Below, piece after piece: positions 23,797 through 35,349 of a DNA stretch of 64,000 nt. Origin of the DNA: Margaritifera margaritifera (taxonomy: Eukaryota > Mollusca > Bivalvia > Unionida > Margaritiferidae); assembly GCA_029931535.1 (NCBI GenBank), contig JAQPZY010001178.1, positions 804,501 to 868,500 of the forward strand. The letters run 5' to 3'. Both the position numbers and the translations under genes were made by a program. The notes below the pieces were generated by a model. The model ran no database searches. It was not told the DNA's origin and was given only the letters and a program-made list of their open reading frames with translations. Position 1 is the first letter of the stretch; each line of letters starts with the position of its first letter.

Positions 23797-24617
23797 TGTT
23801 ATGTATGATGTTTATATAATATTATAGATATTTTAGAAAATTATAAATGTTTCTTGACTTTAATATTTGCTTAAATCTTAATGTTGTTTATCAGAAGAAA
23901 AAAAAACACGTTTAACTAGTGTCCTTGAAGTAGGTTGTTTACTTCAGATTTGAGCTAAAGGATAGTTTTGATAAACATAATGTTTTCTAAATTTGAGGTC
24001 AAGGTTGATTTTGTTTACAGATAAAACTGGAAATACCTTAGGAGATACCTGTCAATGGACACACATACATTTATTATTCTAGAATGTTCTGTCATGTGAC
24101 CTATCTTTATATATACCATGTTTAGTGGGCTGTTTTTCAGTTTCGACATTACTATCAGTCTTGTAAAGAGCTATTACAGTTGTGGAAAGTCATTCTAAAT
24201 TCTAAGAGAGGAATTATTTAAAATATTCATTGGATTATAATAGTGCTCATAGACTTTTGGATTTTGGATTTTTAATTGATGATTTTGGAATTTAAGTGAA
24301 CTTATTCAGAGATATTTTGGAGTACTTCATTTTGACATCAGCACATTAAAGACTACTAGTACATCAGGACTTTGAAGACCATTTGCACATCATAACATTC
24401 AAGGATACAGCCGTGAATTAGGAACATTCTATATTTAGGACTTGTGATTAGAACACTAATTCTTATTGGATTATTTGGATTTTAATACACATTACTGTAA
24501 GTGTCTTTTTGATTTTTCATCTTAATTATCTAGAAATAAATTGCTTGTTGATTTTTACTTGATTTGTTGGTTTCACTTTCTTTCTGTTACATTTTTCTAG
24601 ACCATAGAGTCGTAACA
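23797..24617. mobile_element. Solo LTR inserted at PolB motif A
   Basis: The 821-bp segment starts TGTTATG and ends CGTAACA, a 5-bp TGTTA/TAACA terminal inversion. ACAT lies immediately on both sides (23793-23796 and 24618-24621), a 4-bp target duplication. Inside are a TATA-like TTTATATATA at 24106 and a polyadenylation signal AATAAA at 24535, in the order expected for an LTR read on the plus strand. No internal retrotransposon coding is present, so it is a solo LTR, probably Ty3/Gypsy-like given its length and TSD. Confidence 0.75.
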
Positions 24618-24621
24618 ACAT

Positions 24622-25560
24622 TTTAACAACATCTGTGTTTGGGCACGAGTCAATGCATGCTGGTTAAAAAAACATCAGGTTGGCAACTCATGAAGACATT
24701 AGATGGGTAGAAGAAAGTTTGCTTGTAATAGAACATAGCCATGATACTTGTTGCATTTTAAAATTGGATTTGGAGATTCCATAAGATTTACAAGACTATT
24801 TCAAAGACCATCCATTACCTAGAGAGAAATTAAAATGATTTATTAGAGTTACGAAGGAGTTGTTATATGGCTACAAGGATACAAAACCATTTGTACCAAA
24901 AATGTTATGTATATTGAAATGAAAATAAATACAAATACGTTACACTGTATATAAATTTAATGCTGTATGTACAATAAGGCATAGAACATCGATTTGTCCT
25001 ATTCAAACAAAACTGTGGCTTCAATCTTATATCGACCGCAATACTTGTTTGAGACTAAATGCAACAAAAGGAATTGGAGAAAGATTTGTTCAGTTTGACG
25101 AATAACGATATGTTGAGGTAAAGAATAACAGTTACAATTTGCACAGGCGAAAATCAATTTGTCGAATATCATTAAGATATAGTATTTGCCAGGAGTATAA
25201 TTATTGATTATGACTAAATATTGATTACTTTGAAAAATAAGAAAATCAAATAAACTAAATCAATTCCATGTGAATTTACAGTGTTATAATTATCCAAATG
25301 TTTGATGTATTAATTTTATTACAGCAAGTTGAAAAGCAAATACTATGATAGATCGCTACTGTTAATGACTGATACTGGTTCAATGTGTATCGACGTTCAG
25401 ACAGAAAATTTAAAGTTACAATAAGGATCACATTAAGTTTTATGACACTACTGACATATTTGGTAAACCTCAAATGAATAAGAAAGTACCTGGATTTTGA
25501 AGGACGAGTTAAACGGTATTCCAATTAGAGAGTTAATAGGTTAAGGTAAAACCTTTGTTT
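24622..25560 (+). pseudogene. Polinton PolB, palm and thumb part
   Basis: Frameshifted plus-strand blocks match the C-terminal half of Polinton PolB: LATHEDIRWVEESLLVIEHS and ILKLDLEIP (about 24676-24785), KYVTLYINLMLYVQ and LWLQSYIDRNTCLRLNATKG (about 24930-25075), ELEKDLFSLTNN (KxxYG-side block), LMYxFYYSKLKSKYYDR, the motif C segment LLLMTDTGSM (about 25355-25385) where the second Asp of DTD has become Gly, and LKDELNGIPIREFIG (about 25497-25542). At least five frame changes or stops are visible. This is an inactive gene. Confidence 0.88.
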
Positions 25561-25835
25561 GTTCAGAACAGATAAAGACGAAAATAAAGTTTGTAAGGTC
25601 TAACAAGTGTGTAATGAAAAAAAAACAATTGAAATGTATTGCAATTGATTAGAAAGAAAATCATCAGTAATTTCCTCAGATCATGCAGTCACCAGATGTA
25701 TAACATCAAAATGACAAAAACAAACATGTCTACAAGCGCTTTATGGTTGACATCGTAAACACATAACCTTACGGTCACGTCATTACTTTGCAATCATTCT
25801 ATGCATGTATGTCTGCGACATAATCCAAAGTGTAT

Positions 25836-26195
25836 TCAAGTCTCATTAAGAATTTGTTTCTTTTGTTCTACAGTCTCTACTTTAATTTCCTTCGGAATAA
25901 CATGGCACTCAGCAAAATCAGTTAAATCTGATGGGATTCTAAACTTTTTATCAGAGATTGCAAACTGAACATGTTCCTTGCTAGTGTGTTGTGCATTACC
26001 TGTTCCTGATAATAACTTTTTAAATATCTCATTGAATGTACATTTTTCACTCCAGTTTACTGTAACCGAATACGGTAACATCAAATCAAATTTGTTTCCC
26101 ATGAAAATGTTGTAGTCATTCAACTTGAAAAGATCATCGCTTCTATAGGATACAGTTATCTCTTTCACAAACATTCTAAAAAAATTTTTTACCAC
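25836..26195 (-). CDS. Unassigned 119-codon ORF convergent to PolB
   Basis: The frame begins MVKNFFRMFVKEITVSYRSD and ends KKQILNET. Composition is protein-like (mixed charged residues, no repeats), unlike the other short frames nearby. It lies about 280 bases beyond the PolB remnant on the opposite strand, so it may be a Polinton accessory gene or its remnant. I recognise no motif and cannot exclude a host exon. Confidence 0.35.
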   Translation of the reverse strand: MVKNFFRMFVKEITVSYRSDDLFKLNDYNIFMGNKFDLMLPYSVTVNWSEKCTFNEIFKKLLSGTGNAQHTSKEHVQFAISDKKFRIPSDLTDFAECHVIPKEIKVETVEQKKQILNET

Positions 26196-26199
26196 AGTG

Positions 26200-29100
26200 G
26201 ACTCAGTATATCATTATACCTTCCTATCAAACGTCCTGATAAAATTAATATATTTGGACTTGAAATTGATATACAAATTTTTTAGGTTGTTCGGATTTAA
26301 TGTTGCTGGGTGTGCATGTGATACATTGGTGTGTTTGAACCAGTATTTAACTCCTTGTTGTACCTTCTCTTATTTGTAAGGAGTTATGTGTGTATCGTAC
26401 GTCGACATCTTTACTATTTATATGTTACATTAAATTTAGAAACAATAAACACACAAACACCCATCACAAGTGCAATGAATATGTATTACCTGTTCGTAAG
26501 AAGGCTGATAGAAATAATTCAGTTTATGTTATTTTGGTTGAACAAGTTCAGGACTTTAGGTCCGTTTTTCAAAATGTACAGTATTACTGGTGAGTAGATG
26601 TATATATAGCAAAAGCATTATCCAGGTTGTTTAAATACTGAGTCGCCAAAACACATACGTTGTTCTCTCAATCTTATATATATATATGGTTTATAAGCAG
26701 TTCGCATTTGGGGGTGCGGCTCTTCTCACATGGGTACATACGGTATACTAGTATAGGCGCGCAATATTTCTTACATTTCGGTCTGCCATTCATAAATAGC
26801 GTCGTTAATGACAGTGACTGCCACCATGCCAGTCCGAAAAGCAATAACATACAAAATTATTTCGGATTGTAATTATATGTTAATAGTAACCGAACCTTCA
26901 TGGATTTCTTAACAGGAATAATGATGGTAGCATCGGTACATGTTCATGGATGATATCTAGAACGAGTTTCTTTTGTTTTAAAATTCTCTTTTCATTATTT
27001 TGGTTATTTCTGTGCGATATCCTCAAAACAAAAAGTTTTTTTTGATAATAATAATATATATGGATGATGCCGACGAGGAGTGAGATTATGCTTTCCTTTG
27101 TAATGGAAAATGACATAACTTTCGAGCCAATGTTCGATCTCTGGGCCAGGTTAGTCGATTATCGCACACAGACATTCCCTTGGACCACTGGCCAATTCAA
27201 TCCTCGCCTAGGTTTAAATACTTCTATAAATGCATCTGCAATGGATAGTTATTTGGTCGCATGAGAGCTGAATGGGGCACCTAAGTAGATTTTTAAAAAA
27301 CTTTCAAACCTTATAACTGAAACATTTTTTTAACAATAAATTTTTATGCAATTTCCATCATATACACTTTGCTTAAAAGTCATGTGACAATTACTGTATA
27401 TATTTAATTGTGTTCAGGAAAAAAACAGATTTGAAAGAAATCGTTATTCAAGTGAGCAGGCGGTACATTTCCCGCTCTCTCCAAAAAGAAAATTATCATG
27501 GACTCGTCGTGTTACGCGCAAAACCAACCCTAGATCGCCATGCCATGTCACTGTAAGGGTAAACAAAAGATGCAATATTGATATTTGTCAAGCAATAGAC
27601 GATACATTTAATATATAATATATGTAAGGGTAAACAAAAGATGCAATATCGATATTTGTCAAGCAATAGACGATACATTTAATATATTATTATCTGTAAT
27701 TGAATGACGTAATAATCAGCAAATTTCATATCAGAAAATTGAAGTTGTCCTCCATATCTTTTGATATTTTCGGCAACATTGCATAGATCATTTCGGCAAC
27801 ATTGCATAGATCATTTTAGAGGGATTTTATGGAACTGATTGTACAAAGCGTGTCCCAAGGCAAATGTTAGCTTTCCAATGATTTCTATACAATCCTCTTA
27901 AAATTGTACTCATCATTTACATATTATGCATATATCAATTATTACAAATGATGCAAATAGCTATGTATCTTTCATCATATATTTCCATATGTGATGGACG
28001 TGATAGATCTAAGGTGTACAGGAATGAAAACTCAAATCAAAACGAGATGAATTAACACAGTGTATCACACATTCTGGTAAAGTCATGGCAGAACTTAACT
28101 GAGTATGAAAGTTTTTAATAGCCAGAAATTTCGCAAAATTTCCCTTTATTATATTTCAGCCACACACAGAAATTCATTATGTACCAGTGCAGGGTCAACG
28201 TTTACATGTATTCATTGTACTCTCAGGAGATTGTCTACAGCTTTCTTAAATGACACACTGTACTAATTCATATCTCATAATGAACCGATGGAAACACCAT
28301 AATACTGAAATTTCAGCATCTTTCTATGTCTAAATGCTCATGACCATACTTAAATCTTACAGCATAGAACCATCCTTGATGTATGCCTCTGTGTTGAGAA
28401 TACCATATGAGCCCCGGCACTTTTTAAAACAACATGTGCTTGAAACTTGTGTCACCTATTCCGCCCCTAAGGAATAAACTTTCATTATTGGGGTTCCTAA
28501 ACCAATCTTAAAAAAAAACAAAAAAACAAAACAATGAGTGAGCAGAACCTGTTCTCCATCTCATTCCAATTAATTATAGCATCAGCTTTGAACAGATAAT
28601 TTTATTTAATTTTTACTTATAATTTTTAACAAATCGTGGTCTCCGAAACCCGTATATCCGCTATTTTCACCCATTTCTAGACTAGTTCTAAAATATTTTT
28701 TCATAATTAGTACAATGGGTCCTAAAACGCAGTTATAGCTCCCAGCCTCGATGTCTTCAAATCGGCTATCCACCACGTGTCATTGGTAAGGTGTACGTAC
28801 ATACTGGTCCTTTTATTTTCTTTTCCTTTACGAACTTGTTCACGCTGCACACAGACGCACAAATTTATCTCGGTAGTTGATGTCTGCGTAGCGGATTTTA
28901 CCGAGTGAAAAAGATGAAGGTGACATTGAAACAAAATAATTGATACACACCGTCAAAGAAAAGCGTATAATGTATATCTAAATAGGGTTTCTAATTTGCT
29001 GTATCCATGTCCCTAATTTCCTTTGAGAATTTGAAGTCCCTTCAAGCGCCATAGTCTTCAGAAGAAAGTCCAACTGTGCATGGCGTTGCAAACTTGCTTA

Positions 29101-29385
29101 CTTTACTTTATTCACAAAGGAGAGCCCAATGCCTAAAATATTATTTTCAACAGGTTTGATATAAACAAAGAGACCCATGTAGGCCTGATATCTCTCACCT
29201 TGCATACAGAAGTTAACAGTTGACCATTTCACCAACCATGCTTGTGTGGTATTGTAAGAACACAACTCCATCTCAACTATGTCCCCAAAATTATACAATT
29301 TCGATTTTACCTGGTTTGTATTTAACAGCACATCAATTAAAATATAATGCAGAGGCAATGGGAGTAATGTGCCTTGCGCTGGTTT
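26200..29385. other. AT-rich interval, no supported gene; two short tandem duplications
   Basis: A 72-base unit starting GTAAGGGTAAACAAAAGATG is tandemly doubled at 27552-27690, and TTTCGGCAACATTGCATAGATCAT is doubled at about 27768-27814. Otherwise only short, unrecognised frames occur. Confidence 0.55.
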
Positions 29386-29389
29386 GGAT

Positions 29390-29456
29390 AAGATTCGAAC
29401 CCGCGACTTTTGGATTGTGAGTCGGTCACTCAACTACTGAGTCACCGCGGCTCCCC
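29390..29456 (-). repeat. tRNA-derived SINE head fragment
   Basis: Minus strand reads GGGGAGCCGCGGTGACTCAG with A-box-like TGACTCAGTAGTTG, an anticodon-arm-like CGACTCACAATCC and B-box-like GTCGCGGGTTCGAATC. The 5' and 3' ends do not pair as an acceptor stem, so it is not a functional tRNA. It lies directly against the ~145-bp satellite. Confidence 0.7.
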
Positions 29457-30250
29457 AATCTCATTAATATGCGCAGATCAAACTTATCAAAGAAGCTATC
29501 TAAGACTACGAAGATATAAGTTTATTCACCAAGCTGGAGCAAAATACGATCGAAATTGTGTTTTCAGAATGGTAACAAGCTCAGCAAATCAAATACAAGA
29601 TTACCTCATAAATAAACGTAGATTTGCTTATTATCAAACTAAAACGACATCTCGATGATGCAAGACAATTTAACAAGTTTGATGAAATCTGATCAGAAAT
29701 ACACTTGCAACAATGTTGACAAGCTCAGCCAGTCAGATGCAAAACCACGTCATTAATATACGTGGATCTCGCTCATAACAAAATTTATTCAACATCTTAA
29801 TGGTATTAGCCTATTTACACAGTTTTATTAAAATCGGGTCAAAAATACCACCTCTCGAGTGGTTGGAAGCTAAGCCAATCAGATGCAAGATCATCTCATT
29901 TATATGCGTAGATATCACTTATTATAAAACTCATTGGATATCTGGATGATATAAGCTTATTTACCAATTTTGATAAAAATCTGATCAGAAATGGACTTGC
30001 TAAAATGTTGACAAGTTCAATCAGTCAGATGGATCACCATATTAATATGTGTGGATCTAGCTCATAATTGTACTAATTTGAGATCTGGATGAGTTAACTC
30101 TATTTTCCAAGTTTAATAAAAATCGAATCAGAAAAAAATACAGTCTCTAGAGTGGTAAGAACATCGATCAGGCAGATACAAGATTACTTCATTAAAACGC
30201 GTGGATCTCGCTCATTATCGAACTCATGCGAGATCTTGATGATATAAGCA
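29457..30250. repeat. ~145-bp satellite, units 1-6
   Basis: CTCATTAATATGCG-type starts recur near 29460, 29606, 29748, 29893, 30036 and 30187, spaced 142-151 bases. Each unit contains GTAGATCTCGCTCATTATCA, an AAATCGGATCAGAAAT-type block and AGCCAATCAGATGCAAGAT. Units differ substantially, so the array is old. The period is close to nucleosome length. Confidence 0.88.
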
Positions 30251-30255
30251 TACAT

Positions 30256-30515
30256 TCCAAAGTGATATATTGAGCGGATCGAGGAGGGGGTGGGGTGGCG
30301 AACAAGCCGCCAAAGGGAAAGAAAAAAAAAACATGAGTCCGAAACAACCAGAACGTTTCCTAGAGTACCTTTTCTTTACAGTTAGATGATTAAAATTATG
30401 CCCTAGAAACGTTTGAAATTCAGGAGCTTCCGGGGTCTTCGCCCCTTTGGCCCCAGCCGTGTGTTCCGCCACACAGACCCCTCGCCTTCATTTTTTACGC
30501 CCCCACCCCCGAGCC
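30256..30515 (-). mobile_element. MITE inserted in the satellite (family shared with 56456)
   Basis: It begins GAGCGGATCGAGGAGGGGG. Read on the minus strand its centre, TTTCTAGGGCATAATTTTAA and a TCTAACTGTAAA block, matches the element at 56456-56690 (TTTCCAGGGCATAATTTTAA, TCTAACTATAAA). The right end is GC-rich and less well preserved. No clean target duplication was found. It splits satellite unit 6. Confidence 0.75.
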
Positions 30516-30519
30516 AATG

Positions 30520-30805
30520 CGATGCAAGATCACCTCATTAATATGCGTAGATCTCACTCATTATCAACGTCGTCTGAAATACTGATGATATAAGCATTTT
30601 TTTCAAAGTTTCATTAAAATCGGATCAGAAAAATATGGCTTCCTGAATGGTAACAATCTCAGCCAATCAGATGCAAGAGCATCTTATTAATATGCATGCA
30701 TCTCGCTCATTACCAAACTCTTCCGGGTTATTGATTTTAATCACTTATTCTAGGTCCAGTCTAAATCAGATCAGAAATATGGCCTCTAGAGTTGTAACAA
30801 TGCAA
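30520..30805. repeat. ~145-bp satellite, units 7-8 after the MITE
   Basis: The array resumes with CCTCATTAATATGCGTAGAT at 30534 and a further unit at 30682. It ends near GGACACATGACGGACGACTG, which reads like the terminal part of a widespread molluscan dispersed repeat (inferred from memory of such sequences). Confidence 0.82.
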
Positions 30806-31705
30806 TTTTTATGGACACATGACGGACGACTGACACAGAGCAATACCATAAGCTCACATTACACCCACGTGTCAAAAAAATTAAGAAAGAATTTTGGAGG
30901 AGGCCAAAGTTATGAAAACGTTATGATAATGAAAAGGTTACCACGGGCAATACTTTAATGCACGCTTTCTCATGCTATATCCCAAAAGTTCGATGGTTGA
31001 GCGGTTCTGGAGACTAAGCTGATAATATTTTCATACCTTTTTGCCATGGAAACCGACTAATTGCCGGTGAGGTCATTCCTGACGCAGTGTTAGGTAACAT
31101 TTGTTTGGAGACCTTCTCTACAAGTTTGAAATGCGTCTGCTGAATTAATTAGAATAACTAGAAGATTAGTTTTTCACCTAAAAGTTACAGAGCACAACCT
31201 TCCGACTGAGAGCACTTTGGACAAGAGATAGGTGGAAGATGCCGCAATGATTAAATATTTGCTGCGGTCTTCTACAAATGTTCGTAAACATATTTTACAC
31301 GTGGTAACCGTGGAAACCAGACAGACGCAATAGAGGACACTCTGAATGCATATTGAGTGTAACATACCAAGAGAAACTATCACCAGGCCTGGTAAGACTG
31401 AACGGAAAGTTCTGAACAGGAGCTGGAAAATGAAAATGTTTGACTGTTCTAATATTATCTAGACCTACTAGTATTTAGGCACGAAAGAGTATTCTTGCAA
31501 GTTTTCATATACATGAATCCAGCAGTTCTGGAGACTAAGCCAAAATATGTTTACAATTCTTATTGTCACGAAAACGAACGTTTTACATATGAGGGCACCC
31601 TAGATGCAGACTTTCCTGAACACACTATTCAAACATTTCATTCTTAGTGTCGTCAGAAAGGGATCGGCCGTTGAGAGAGGCAAAATATATATTTACATTC
31701 AGTTT
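30806..31705. other. Unassigned interval with a loose dispersed repeat
   Basis: A block TTCTGGAGACTAAGC followed by AAATAT or TAATAT and TTTTCAT or TTTACA occurs at about 31002 and 31525, with GGAAACC-type text after it. The copies are too diverged to define a unit. No gene is seen. Confidence 0.4.
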
Positions 31706-31709
31706 TGTG

Positions 31710-31893
31710 AGCCGCGGTAGCTCAGTTGGTAAAACTTCAGACTCTTAATCCAAAGGTCGCGAGTTTGATACCCGCCAAGCCAACCCAGGTCAGCTGCCTC
31801 GATATTTTATTGGGAAAGGCTCTCAGCTCCCATTCATCAGCATGATATAGCCAATAAGACGTTAAAAGTGTCCTTAAAACCAACCAACCAACA
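31710..31893 (+). mobile_element. tRNA-Lys-like SINE
   Basis: The head GCCGCGGTAGCTCAGTTGGT carries a near-perfect A box. ACTCTTAATC matches a tRNA-Lys(CTT) anticodon arm and GGTCGCGAGTTTGATACCC is the B box. The tail CATGATATAGCCAATAAGAC continues through TTAAAACCAACCAACCAAC. The 3' end does not pair with the 5' GCCGCGG, so it is a SINE rather than a tRNA gene. The remnant at 1040 is the same family. Confidence 0.9.
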
Positions 31894-32550
31894 CCCGGTC
31901 ACTTTGAAAGCGCAGTTTTGCTCTACAGAAGACCTTCCATATAAAAAAAAAAATTGGCAGAGTATGCCACGAAAACATAACTAGTATCCCTTTTGACAAG
32001 TCCTCTGCTGGTTTGATTTGGTATTACCTCTCGCCCCCCCCCCTTTTTTTTTGGGGGGGGGGGTGTTTTTGTTTGTTTAGTATTGATCTCCATGGTTGAT
32101 GCAAATGATATTGTCTTCTCCTAAGACGACGAAGTATTCACATAACGTATTGATGTAGAATGTGAACCAACTGATCTGATATGATCTTGTGATTTTCCTC
32201 CCAACCGTTTTAAATTAAAAATAGTATGAATAGTTTGAGGAAAATTAGTGTGAAAATTTTGTTTAGACATAAAACAAGGGACAACTCATAGAAAATATTT
32301 ATAACATCAAAATTATTCTCACTCACTTAAGTCTAATCTTAACAAACACTTTTTATATCAGTAGTTTCGTCCATTTACACTACACATATGCATTCGTCCT
32401 AATGAAGATAAGTCAACAATATCAATATTTTGGCTCAGAACCTTGGTTGTGTTTCCTGTGTACTGAAGGTAAGTAGATATTAAAAGCTTAGCCACGTACC
32501 TAGCTTAATGTACACCATATTAAGAAATCATTAACGCCACTAAATCTACA

Positions 32551-32551
<1 letters not shown>
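31894..32551. other. AT-rich interval with a C10-T10-G11 hairpin
   Basis: At about 32034-32063 a run of C is followed by a run of T and a run of G. The C and G runs are complementary and could fold around the T loop. Nothing else is recognised. Confidence 0.6.
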
Positions 32552-32630
<79 letters not shown>

Positions 32631-32640
32631 GTATGTGTGT
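32552..32640. repeat. (TA)n then (TG)n microsatellite
   Basis: About 60 bases of AT alternation run into GTATGTGTGTGTGTGT. Unrecognised AT-rich sequence follows to 32956. Confidence 0.97.
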
Positions 32641-32954
32641 CCTCTTATACTGTAATGAAGCCTAACGTTTCAGATGTAATAACTATAAACGCCAAGCGAA
32701 AATTAAAGAAAACATATTTCAGCGTTTTACGGCGATCGTGAAGAATATTCAGTCATTTATGTTTATATTTTAAATCTCTGAAGTTGTGATTTTTCATTCA
32801 TAAACTAGAGCAATTGCAATAGTTTGATATCTAAAATTCCCGCGCTTTCTACTGCATATACCAACCCCCCTCCCTCCATACTAGGTACTCCCTCACACAC
32901 ACCGCAGACAGTGACCCAGGGGAAATAATGCAAAATTTGTCTTTCTACTATGAT

Positions 32955-33091
<137 letters not shown>

Positions 33092-33164
33092 AGTTTAGTC
33101 AGAAAATATAAATAATAAAATGTCACTAATTTAATATGATGTAAATCTGAATTTTGACTCTCTC

Positions 33165-33413
33165 CCAGGGACCCCAGGGGCGTGAGCCAAGGACGACACC
33201 CCGCTTGCAAATGGTTACCCAAGGGGCGTGAGTCAAGCACGACACCCCGCTTGCAAATGGTTACCCAATAGGGTTGAGCCAAGGACGACACCCCGCTTGC
33301 AAATGGTTACCCAATGGGCGTGAGCCAAGCACAACACCCCGCTTGCAAATGGTTACCCAAGGGGCGTGAGCCAAGGACGACACCCCGCTTGCAAATGGTT
33401 ACCCAAGGGGCAA
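33165..33413. repeat. 46-bp minisatellite, about 5 copies
   Basis: The unit AAGGGGCGTGAGCCAAGGAC then GACACCCCGCTTGCAAATGG and TTACCC repeats every 46 bases with few changes. It is GC-rich in an AT-rich setting. Confidence 0.95.
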
Positions 33414-33419
33414 GATAAC

Positions 33420-34395
33420 TACAATTAAAGGTTCGTGAATTTCCATCCAGCGGTTAAGAGTTGTGGTTCCGGATAGACGGACGGACGGAAAGCATAACAA
33501 TATCTCTGACGCTTTTTAAAGAAAGTGTTGGGATAATGAACAACTGTTCTATCTTTACTGCACCATAACAATATATTGACAAACCGGCGTTAAAGTACGA
33601 TACATTATTTACCTCACTTCACAAGTGATCAACCGGTAAAAATGTAAGTATAAAAGTATAACTATTAAATCAATACATGTCAGTAATTGTTATCTACCTC
33701 ACTCCGATGAGTGAATCTCGATTATCCATGAATCTGCTATTTTATCTACAAAAAATGTGAGAACACAGTCCAGACTAATTGTTAACGACATGACCTGTTA
33801 AGGAATCAAGAGTGGAAACTTTATATATGACAGAGACCGTTAAATTATTGTCGTAAACCCCAACGTTGAGCAAAAATTAGTCAATAAGTTTGTCTTATGT
33901 AATGAAGACCCATGGTAAATAGTTCATATTAAATGCATAGGCAGTTGACTTTTCTGCTTACAAAATCTCTGCCACAGTAGGAAAGCTTGCGATGTTCGAA
34001 GTGAGAGCTTATTATCACCGACTCATGGCTCAGCTCTACAGTTTCGTACTTTTCAAAGGGGTTTGATTTTGAAAGAAAAAGAATTTCCCAGGATATCCTC
34101 ACTGTTTATTTTAGTTATTTTTATAAAGACATGTTATGTCTTCGGTATTGTTAAATAACTTTTAATTCCTTTTTTATGTATCTGATTTATGGGTATAGTT
34201 TGGGTCATAGAGTATACAGCTTGGCCCTAATTCAGATGAGCATCTCTCAAAAGACTGCTAGCTAGGCTTGGTCATTTTCACTTCCTGGACTTCTAAGGTA
34301 AATTCGAAGAAGAAAAAACTATCCAATAACATTTGTTTTTTCATTTTTCTTTTATATTTTATAATTTATTTATTGCACATTCAGAAGTTAGTATT
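33420..34395. other. AT-rich interval, nothing recognised
   Basis: No coding, RNA or repeat signature that I can support. Confidence 0.5.
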
Positions 34396-34399
34396 GTCT

Positions 34400-34830
34400 A
34401 CTCTGGAAAAATTCATTCTCCTTATGTGTCATAGAAAAATGGTAAAATACGCTATGGATCTGTGAATACAGTATTTACTAGAATAACGTTAACGATTGCA
34501 TCCACCCCCACCCCCCAAACAAATCATATATATAAAAAGCAGCAAAAAGAACAGACAATGATACAAAAAAGAGGCACACAAAATGCTGATGTCATCAGAT
34601 TTAGGTGTCTTATGTGTCTTTTGCCCGTTAAGAATATATAGAACGCCAAGTTGTTCTTTTTTCCCCCTGCATGCAAATTAGAGACCCAAAGGGACAGCTG
34701 CTGTAAATTAGAATGCATAATTTTGATTACATTACTTGTAGCTTTCTCTTTGTACCTCTTCTGCAACAAAGTCTGAAAATTTGCTTGCACAGTTGTGATT
34801 AACTGGTGCTTTATTCTGTTGGCTACAACA
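34400..34830 (-). repeat. Left outer inverted arm of the 12-kb Polinton region
   Basis: Read on the minus strand from 34815, the blocks CAAATTTTCAGACTTTGTTG, TTTACAGCAGCTGTCCCTTT, GAACAACTTGGCGTTCTATA and ATGACATCAGCATTTTGTGT occur in order. The same series is found on the plus strand at 46265-46480, and weaker similarity (AGTAAATACTGT, TTTTTC.ATGACA) carries on outward. A 145-codon frame covers it but has no recognised domain. The arms probably mark the termini or sub-termini of one element. Confidence 0.8.
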
Positions 34831-35345
34831 AATTCCGTAATTATGTTTATAACATGTCCCGGTTTTATACATACCAGACTTTGACAAAGAAGTCTATATG
34901 TGAATTTGTATGAAGTGAAAGTTGTCAGAGATCTTCTTTTTTGTGAATGTGGGCATGTCAAAAACTGTGAACATTAATTCTTTTGCTGTCCAAATATAAC
35001 AATATAAAATCTTACCTGTTTGGCTCATTGTTGTTTCATATGGGAAGTATCAGACAGCGAAGCCACATACATTTTATTCAGGCATTTATAAAAATGTCTA
35101 AAGCGCTCAAAAGGATTTGGGAACGAGTAAAGCGACAGAACACCTGGAAGCCTTTTACAAATAATCACGCTTTACTCTACTTTTTTATCTGTATTTTCTT
35201 GCAACTTCAGTTTAGTATCACTTTATAAACCAACTTGCATTATTTGTTTCTTTCTTCTCCTTACTTGCATTTGTTACATGTAGTAACTCTATCTATCTAT
35301 GTATCTTTTGGCCCTTTTTGAAATGTACTGTGACTACCAGTTTCT
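34831..35345. other. Unassigned sequence inside the Polinton region
   Basis: A plus-strand frame at 34983-35228 has no recognised family. Nothing else is seen. Confidence 0.35.
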
Positions 35346-35349
35346 TGAA

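Noticed and set aside
31710..31782. Functional tRNA-Lys gene
   Set aside because: A and B boxes are good, but the 3' bases do not pair with the 5' GCCGCGG and a SINE tail follows.
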